From the NCBI RefSeq assembly GCF_001522545.3, contig NC_031783.1, positions 603,868 through 667,867 of the forward strand: a stretch of 64,000 nucleotides of DNA, in the 5' to 3' direction. Shown piece after piece: positions 56,271 through 64,000 of this stretch. The notes beneath the pieces were generated by a model, which saw nothing but the letters and a program-made list of their open reading frames with translations, had not been told where the DNA came from and did no database searches. The translations under genes were made by a program, and so were the position numbers. Within the stretch, counting starts at the first letter, position 1, and every line of letters begins with the position of its first letter. This DNA is from Parus major. Its lineage: Eukaryota; Chordata; Aves; Passeriformes; Paridae.

Positions 56271-58220
56271 ACGGCTGCTTTGCTGCCCCGCGTCTGCTTC
56301 TCCACAGGAGCCTGGCCGCCATCAAACCACCTTCCAGCTTTACAAAGAGCTTTAGTAGAATAGGGTACCGTGTCCTTAGAGCCCCTCTGGGACAGCACAT
56401 CAGGGTGTGACCACTCCAGCATCAGCATCTCGGCACCCTCTGCAAGGGAGCCGGCAACCTTCCAGAAGCATCATGCACTCGAGAGAAAGTGTCCCTGCAT
56501 CCCTCAGTGCACCATGGTGTGATAACCAGCCAGGTTAAAACACTGGCTCTTCCTTCACCTCCTCAGCTGTGTGGGGCTACATAATTTTTTTGGAGAAAAT
56601 CTGGACCCGCAGCCTTTGAGGCACAGAGACTGCCAGCCTGGTGTGTGTCAACAGTGCAAACCCCCAAACCCTCCTCACCTCCTTTACCTCCACATTGCTG
56701 AGCACTCAGCTCACACTTGAACAATATCCAGAAATTGGACACACAGCTGGTTCCTCCAGGCTGACAGTGTGTAAGAACATTCCTGCCCATGCCAGTCACT
56801 CTCTCCCAAAGCCATGAGAAAACCAGTTACCCACTGGAGCCAAGGCAGGGTGCAGACGGACTGAGGTGGATTGTGGGTCCAGTTTCTCATCGCAGTGTGC
56901 TTCTGACCTAGCAAAGTGAGGGGCTGCAGTGACAGGTCAGGCCAGAGCATCTCTCTGGCACATGCTGGGGGTTGTACAGATCTGGCTTCACTTACTAGAC
57001 TAAGTAACAGAGCATCTCCCTCGACTTCTGACACTTCATCATCCCAGAAATGCCAAATGTTTGGTATAGACAGGAAACAAAACCAAATCACACCTAAAAT
57101 CAAACCCTAAAACAGAGAGGCTGGACATCCAGCCCTGAGTCTGCAGAGTCAGAGCATCTGCTGGACACGGGGAAGACAGAGCTGCTGTGGCAGCGTGGGA
57201 TCCCAGTGCATTCAGCACTTTACTGTGTGCAGCGGTTTAAATCTATCTAACCTTTCTTCCCTCGCTCTGCATTTCTGCTTTCATGATCCCAGCTTGGTTT
57301 GCTGAACTTGGAGCTTTTCTTCACTCATTTGGCTCACACATACTCTGCAATTAGACCCATGGAACTGTACAGTTTCCCAGCTTTTTCAGCATTAGCACTT
57401 AACAATTTGTAAAAGAGATGGGTAGTGCTATCCCCTGAGGCTAAATATGGTCCATAAAACGTTCTCATTATCTATTTTCTGACCCTCGTGCACATGCTGT
57501 GCTTGAAGTGAAGGCAACCTGAATGTGCAAGATGTGCTCTGCCATCCCTTGCTGCTGGATGGGAAAATGCAGCACTCTCGGCAGTGTCAGGACTAAAGCA
57601 AACACAGAAATGAGAAGCAGCTCAGGGCAGAGACACACAAGAGTCAGGAAGGGGGCAATTACTCAGCAAGATGTACTGCTGTTGGCACTGCTGCCTGAGT
57701 AAATCCTGGTGGGGTGATTAACATCTGACTGTAATTGTAATAATAAAATCCGACATGTATACAGCATTTTTCATCCTGAAGGATCCCAAAGCACTCAAGT
57801 AACTTAACTCCTTCAGCTGTCTCCTGGACTTGATAAACACGTTTCTTAATCATCCCTCCCTGGGCAAAGATGTCTTTGCTCTGGTCACTCTCACCTTGCT
57901 TTGACAGGTCCCCCATGGGAGAGGAGAGGCTCTCCAGGGTGGGCTGGAGCAGATTTCCTCTTCTGGAGGCAATAGTCCTGGAAAATGGTGCTTGGCATGC
58001 CCCAGGGTTAGCGAGGGGGAAGGTACCAATGTCTGCAGGGAGCTTGGAAGACTGCAGTGGGCTAACTGCCCTGCTCTAGTGCTAGCCACTGTCAATCATT
58101 TCACTTGGTCTTCTTCTGAAGTTTCCAAGGGGGTAAGGGGGAATGAAGACAAGCCCCATGGCAGGAAATTTAAGGTTTCATTCTGTCTGCAAGGTCCACC
58201 ATGAAAGCTAAAGGCTCCTT
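56271..58220. other. Intergenic stretch upstream of the noggin island
   Basis: No coding exon recognised. At 57742-57800, CAGCATTTTTCATCCTGAAG and GATCCCAAAGCACTCAAGTA resemble an ancient amniote interspersed repeat; this is a weak call. The rest is unremarkable. Confidence 0.5.
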
Positions 58221-59051
58221 CTCCCTTCCCTTCCCTTCCCTTCCCTTCCCTTCCCTTCCCTTCCCTTCCNNNNNNNNNNNNNNNNNNNNNNNNNNNNNNN
58301 NNNNNNNNNNNNNNNNNNNNNNNNNNNNNNNNNNNNNNNNNNNNNNNNNNNNNNNNNNNNNNNNNNNNNNNNNNNNNNNNNNNNNNNNNNNNNNNNNNNN
58401 NNNNNNNNNNNNNNNNNNNNNNNNNNNNNNNNNNNNNNNNNNNNNNNNNNNNNNNNNNNNNNNNNNNNNNNNNNNNNNNNNNNNNNNNNNNNNNNNNNNN
58501 NNNNNNNNNNNNNNNNNNNNNNNNNNNNNNNNNNNNNNNNNNNNNNNNNNNNNNNNNNNNNNNNNNNNNNNNNNNNNNNNNNNNNNNNNNNNNNNNNNNN
58601 NNNNNNNNNNNNNNNNNNNNNNNNNNNNNNNNNNNNNNNNNNNNNNNNNNNNNNNNNNNNNNNNNNNNNNNNNNNNNNNNNNNNNNNNNNNNNNNNNNNN
58701 NNNNNNNNNNNNNNNNNNNNNNNNNNNNNNNNNNNNNNNNNNNNNNNNNNNNNNNNNNNNNNNNNNNNNNNNNNNNNNNNNNNNNNNNNNNNNNNNNNNN
58801 NNNNNNNNNNNNNNNNNNNNNNNNNNNNNNNNNNNNNNNNNNNNNNNNNNNNNNNNNNNNNNNNNNNNNNNNNNNNNNNNNNNNNNNNNNNNNNNNNNNN
58901 NNNNNNNNNNNNNNNNNNNNNNNNNNNNNNNNNNNNNNNNNNNNNNNNNNNNNNNNNNNNNNNNNNNNNNNNNNNNNNNNNNNNNNNNNNNNNNNNNNNN
59001 NNNNNNNNNNNNNNNNNNNCCCTTCCCTTCCCTTCCCTTCCCTTCCCTTCC
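58221..59051. repeat. (CCCTT)n pentanucleotide array interrupted by a 750-base gap
   Basis: Perfect CCCTT units run from 58221 to the gap at 58270 and resume from 59020 to 59051. Both edges are in the same repeat, so the gap (58270-59019) is probably filled by the same array. Frames drawn across it are artefacts. Confidence 0.95.
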
Positions 59052-59675
59052 CCCGTGCCTGCCTGGACCACGAGGCTGAGCAGTGCTGTGCATTCACGTG
59101 CACCTTCCCTCTTACTCTCACTGTGGGCACACAGCCCAGCTCCCAGTCTAGCCCTTAATTAAAGGATTTCAAGTTGGAAAGGATACATATCCCATATAGA
59201 AAAGCCTTATCAAAATAATTCTATGTAAGAAGAAAGATGTGATGTTAAAAGCACTTTCTGAAAGGCTAAAATGGTTACCATCTGCTTATTTTTGCTTCTT
59301 TTCCTTATGTGGCATCCTTTTGCCAGCTAAAGAAGACCTGAAGATTTTTGTGACAAAGTAAAAGGGCATTTTGAGTTCATGTTTGAAACTCTGTTTTCAC
59401 TGGAAGGCTGTAAGCAGGTAAACTCCAAGTAGCAGCAAAGCATCAGTGATACTCTCTTTCCAACAAAGTTTTTCATCTGACAGTGTTTTATCCTTTAGAT
59501 TGTGTTGGACAGCACTAACTGAACTCAAAGCCAGATACAAAGATCCAGAGTGAAACTGTGCTTGTTATGAAGCTGTTCCTATTCTTTCAGCTGTAGGTGG
59601 AGAAGCTTCATATCCACACCTGAAACCTTGGAAAAGTCTCTTGCCAAAAGCAGCACAGGAAGCCCACACTTGGGA

Positions 59676-59780
59676 AGATGAGACTGAGAGGAGAGAATTG
59701 AATACAATTGAAGAGAGAGAGGAGAAGAGAAAAAGAGAAGAAGGAAAGAGAAGAGGAAAATAGAAGAAGAGGACACAGCT
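59676..59780. repeat. Purine-rich (GA/GAA) tract
   Basis: About 100 bases of nearly pure A/G on the plus strand, made of GAGA and GAAGA units. Confidence 0.7.
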
Positions 59781-60150
59781 CCCAGACAAATGTATTTTGT
59801 CTCTTTTGGTTGTATTTTTCATGCTGGTTTCTGTGTGCTTAAGTTTTCCAGGATCTCTTTATGCTTGAGAAATAATGGTTATGGGCTGACATGGCAAATA
59901 TGAGGAAAGGCTTGGGTTTGACAAGACAAAAGCCCTAATTTTCACTTAAAGAACCAAAAAAACCCCCCCAGGATTCACCAGGTTTTCATTAGAGATATGT
60001 TTATTTTCCAGTAGAAATACATTACCCTGCTCTCGTCAGTGAGCCTAAAGGAGCAGTTCTCAGTCTGACATGGCAAGTGGCTGGCAGGGCTCCATGGGCA
60101 GCCTCAGCACCAGCTCAGGGGCTGGCTGGCTCCTGCTGTCTGCTGGGAGC

Positions 60151-60188
60151 AGGGCACATTCAGGGCACATTCAGGGCACATTCAGGGC
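60151..60188. repeat. 11-bp direct repeat, three copies
   Basis: AGGGCACATTC is repeated three times in perfect tandem, followed by a partial copy. Confidence 0.9.
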
Positions 60189-61017
60189 CTGACAGCAGCT
60201 GGCTGCTCCCAAACCCTGCTGAAGGTGACAGGGACAGCAAAGGCCACACAGCCACCGGGGCTGGTGATCTTCACAATGTGTCTTTAATTGGCCAAATTCT
60301 CCCGGGGAAAAAGTGTCACCATAAGGGTTGGTTGAATGGGACATGGACACACAGAGTGTCCCTCATGTTCATCACAGAGCTACTGAAATTTAATTTATGT
60401 AAGTAGTTCAATAATCCCGGTTTTAATGAAGTTACTCACCAGCTCATATGTTTTTCTTCAGGAGAACGGGATGGGGTAGGATATGGAATGGCAGGAAGGT
60501 GGCCCCACTCACCTTCTGCTAAAATCTAAGTATTTACATATGTATGCATATGTAATCTATGTCTTGGACCTGCCCTGTTCACCCTCAGCCTTGGGCCACC
60601 AGCCCCACAACCCCCCCAGCTACCCAGTGCTGCCCTTCCCCAGAGGGACCAGGAAGGAGCACCTGGCAAAGGCAGCCTCTGAAAGTCAAGCTAACAATGT
60701 CCCAGTGGAGCTCTCCAGCCATACCTGGGAGGTCAGCACTCACCCATGTTCAGATGTTCCAAAAAGCTGATGGGAAAAAAAAATTAACCCTGGAGCTCCA
60801 AGCTTGAGATTACTTGGAGGTTAGGGGATTAACCCCAATGCTAACCCTCAGAAATACATTTTCTCTATATCAAGTAGGGTGGTTTTGCTATTCTGAGCTT
60901 CCTGACATCCTTTCTCGCCCTTTTCATGACATATTTTTCTGTTTTCCAAGCTCCTTGTGACTTTTTTCCTCTTGGCATCATGATTTTGTACCCCATCCCT
61001 TTCTGCCTCACCCCCTT

Positions 61018-61158
61018 CCAGTGGAAGTGTTCAAAAGACATATGGATGTGGCACTTGGGGACATGGTTTAGTGGTGGCCTTGGCAGTACTGGGGTAATTA
61101 TTTGATTTTGTTATCTTAGGGGACTTTTTTAACCTAAAGGAATCTATGATTCTATCAC
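61018..61158 (+). mobile_element. CR1 LINE 3' tail
   Basis: Plus-oriented CR1 end: GAAGTGTTCAAAAGACATAT, GGATGTGGCACTTGGGGACA, TGGTTTAGTGGTGGCCTTGG, then CTTAGGGGACTTTTTTAACC and terminal ATCTATGATTCTATCAC. Confidence 0.92.
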
Positions 61159-62484
61159 TTGTGCCCAAACTTATTTCTTGCCATGCACCAGGCCTGGTAT
61201 CTCCCTGTTTTCTGTGGAGCTGTACCTTCCATTTCCATTCAGCTGCCTTGAGCTGGTCCTTCAGCATTCTCACTGCGATTCCCATCTCTGCACTGGCTGC
61301 AGCACCTGCATCTTCCATACCTGATGCCACTCATTTCAATGCCCCATTTCCCTGTTTTCCCTGAGACTTCTAAAATTACACTACCAGTTCCACTTAACAG
61401 TCTGCCCAATTCCTGGCCTGATGTTATAAATGCTTTTTAAAAACCTGCCCTATCACCATTACATGGGAATAAATCCAAGGTGGTGGTTTCCTCCCTCCTT
61501 TCTTAGAGCCTGGAGTTGTTTACATCCAATTTATTATGGCCTATTAGCCTGGTCAGCTGGGAGAGGTGATGCCCAAGGTGGTGGAGGAGGCTGCTCTGAG
61601 CTGGAAGTTTGGTTGCTCTCAACCCATTCCTAGTGATCACAACACTCATCAGCTGCTGGGCTGTATTGGCCAGGCAGTATCTGCACACAGCACAGCACAC
61701 TGGAAGTTGTTTCCCTGCAGCCATCAGCAGGTTTCCTGTCATTCACACTGTGAATATTCACGTGCATCAGTTGTTGTGGCCCAGTGCTTGTGGGAAGGAG
61801 ATCTCACCCTCCAACAAGGGAATGTGCAGAAGGAAAGTCCCTGGTGCAGCAGTTTGATCTCCCTGACCCCGGCTCAGCCCCAAGTATCCACCACACATCT
61901 TGAGGGCTTGGAAAAAGGTGGGATATCAGGATGGATCCCTCTAAAACTCTGCAGGGTGAGCTCTCTTCTCCCAGGGGACCTGGAGGAACACTGCTCAGTG
62001 CAGAGACCAGGAATGATCCCTGGATATCTGCCAACATTAAAAAACAACAACGTGGAGCTCTGAGCTTTCTACCCGCTTGGCATACATCTGTCACCACATG
62101 TGCTGACACAGAGCAATGCTGCCACGTCACCTTGTACGTGGCCGTTGCTGTCAACACCAGTTCAGGGCAGAGAAAACTGCTCAGGGCAGCTATTTATTGA
62201 AAATGTCCTGAATAAAGGGCTGGACCAAGCCTTGGGGACACAGCCTGCCACTAAAGGTGGCCATGCCGGGGAGCACTCGGGCTCAGGGACTCTAGGGGAC
62301 ATGGCCCAGGGAGAATGTGTGTAAACCAAAGACAAATGACCAGCCCTAGGCCAACCTGGTGGTACCAGCCTTTGAAAAGCTTGTGACCCCTTCCTTTCTG
62401 CCTGGACAAGTCTTTTGCCACTCTGGAGTACAAGAAGACCCGGTGGCTGGTGTTGGGAACTCTTGCCAAGCAGATAAACAGGGA

Positions 62485-62565
62485 ATAGAATCACAGAATC
62501 ATTAAGGCTGGAAAAAACCTCCAAGATCATTGAGTTCAACCATTAACCTGGCACTTCCAGGTCCA
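62485..62565 (-). mobile_element. CR1 LINE 3' tail
   Basis: Reverse-oriented terminus: ATAGAATCACAGAATCATTA, AGGCTGGAAAAAACCTCCAA, GATCATTGAGTTCAACCATT. Only about 80 bases are present. Confidence 0.9.
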
Positions 62566-62590
62566 CTGACAAGCCACAGCCCTGCACAGC

Positions 62591-62630
62591 ACATCCAGCC
62601 ATTGCCCAACACATCCAGCCATTGCCCAGC
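62591..62630. repeat. 20-bp direct duplication
   Basis: ACATCCAGCCATTGCCCAAC is followed by a second copy with one difference at its end. Confidence 0.9.
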
Positions 62631-64000
62631 ACCAATGGGAATCTATAAGGACTCTCTTCCAACAGCAGCTGGACCAAAGACCCAGCTACAGCTCACCCCC
62701 AGCCCACTTCCCATCCAAACAGCCAGCCCCCAGCAAATGCTGCTGTGGACACAGCACTTTCTTTCCACTACCTCTTCTCAGCTGTCCTCAGTGCTGGCTG
62801 AAGCTGTCCCTCCTGCTGGGCTCTGGCAGGTTAGTCCCAGACTGCCCTCAATTCCTTCCTGACACCACTGCTCCAGGCTCCCTCCTGGGGGCAGGCCCAT
62901 GTCCCATCACAGGGATCCCACCTCAGCCAGCTTGAGAACGAAGGGGCACCAGCAATGATACTCCCAAGGACACAAGGCTGTGGGATGGAGGGCAGGGCTG
63001 TGACTGATGTGTATTGGAGAGACCTCAGGATGCTCCAGCTCAGCTGCCAGCACAGGCAGGATGCACAGGGAGCATCCAGAGGTTCAGTCACCTGCACTCA
63101 ACCCTACTGCTCGTGTACCATGTAGTGCACTGCTACCCAGGACACCTTGTGCTGAGGTTCCATGGTACCTGGGTGACCTGCCACACTTCATCTGCCTCTG
63201 CAACTGCATCTGCTCCCCAGTCTGGCACCCCAAGCACACCCCATCTTCCCCTGGCAAAGGGGATGTGTCTTGGGAATTGCACTGAAGGCAAATGTGCATG
63301 GACAGATTTTTTGCATCTTTCTTTTTCCTCTTCAATGTTTTTTTAACTTTTCAGGAATTTTTTATCTTCTTTGACTTTTCTCTTCTTCAAATATTGCCCT
63401 GGTGGGTGGCCTCAAGAAGTGCTCCCATAACCATGCTGGGGTTCTGCCTGTGGGACAGCCTTGCCAGCTGACACAGTGGGTGATTTGTGCTCCAGGACAC
63501 TGTGGGGTCTCAGAGCACCTTGCTCCAAGCTCACACACAGGCATAGCCTTTGCTGGGTCTTTCCTACAGAGCCACTCCAACCTACTCACTAGCCTTGGGA
63601 AGGTACATCCCAGAGATTGTCCCAAGGAGATACATCTCCTTCCAACACTGCTCCCCTCCATCATCAATGCATCAGAGGAGGGAAAGGTTAGGAGGGTCTG
63701 ACAGCTTAAAATACCAGGAGTTAGGGAACCTCAGTGACTTTGAGGAGCTGGGCCCAGTGCCCACTAAATCAGTCTGTGGAGGCCAGAGCAATCCTAGGAG
63801 AGTGTTCAGAGGTTAGTACCTCAAATCCTGGTGCCTCTCCTGTACAAGGGACAAAGTTCAGTTCTAGGGTACCTGGGTTTGGTCCCTCCTGTTTCATGTA
63901 GCTCCAGGAGGGACATTTGTCACTGCAGTGACATGGGTCCCTGCCCAGAAGAAGCTAATGGAAAGCAGCAGGAGGCATGAGCTGACACAGGATGGAAAAC

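Larger units (their letters stand above)
59052..64000. other. Intergenic stretch to the window end
   Basis: About 4.9 kb without a recognisable exon. It contains a purine-rich tract (59676-59780), an 11-bp triplicate (60151-60188), CR1 tails at 61018-61158 and 62485-62565, and a 20-bp duplication (62591-62630). Confidence 0.55.

Noticed and set aside
58096..59130. Long frames across the (CCCTT)n gap
   Set aside because: A pure pentamer repeat plus N bases gives open frames by composition alone.

Overview
The window is vertebrate nuclear DNA, most probably from a bird and perhaps a songbird. It has split genes with GT/AG introns, CpG islands and many CR1-type LINE tails. I see no Alu or L1-like sequence. 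There are five assembly gaps (N runs), four of them next to GC-rich or tandemly repeated DNA, as expected of a GC-rich avian microchromosome. The species assignment is inference.

Two protein-coding genes can be read with confidence, both on the minus strand. (1) A complete netrin gene has six coding exons spread over 1772-23339. The spliced protein is 587 aa: signal peptide, laminin N-terminal (LN) domain, three laminin-EGF (LE) repeats and a C-terminal netrin (NTR) module. Sequence hallmarks place it with avian netrin-2, the counterpart of mammalian NTN3, rather than NTN1. (2) An intact single-exon noggin-family gene lies at 54343-54975 (210 aa). It has the noggin clip segment and all nine cystine-knot cysteines, and fits the noggin-2 paralogue better than NOG. 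Both products are secreted developmental signals: an axon-guidance cue and a BMP antagonist.

Layout. 1-1771: 3' flank and 3' UTR of the netrin gene. 1772-23339: netrin coding exons, with large introns holding CR1 tails, a ~42-bp tandem repeat in two clusters, a CA/TG-rich tract, a MEF2/E-box cluster and a dense TAATTA-type homeodomain-site cluster. 23340-32300: probable intron 1 or upstream DNA with an LTR-like element. 32330-33940: gap-interrupted CpG island, the best candidate for the netrin promoter and non-coding first exon. 36616-36860, 38440-38695 and 46870-47540: further GC-rich islands with no gene I can identify. 38700-53190: mostly unrecognised intergenic DNA. 53196-56270: noggin transcription unit with an AU-rich 3' UTR, CDS, and a CpG-island 5' region with a TATA box and short upstream ORFs. 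56270-64000: intergenic DNA with a gap-interrupted (CCCTT)n array and CR1 tails.

I found no previously undescribed molecular system. The points most worth checking are the linked netrin-2/noggin-2 pair, which mirrors the NTN1/NOG linkage; a sharply bounded netrin-1-like, 100 percent GC3 block inside the LN domain; and several candidate enhancers.
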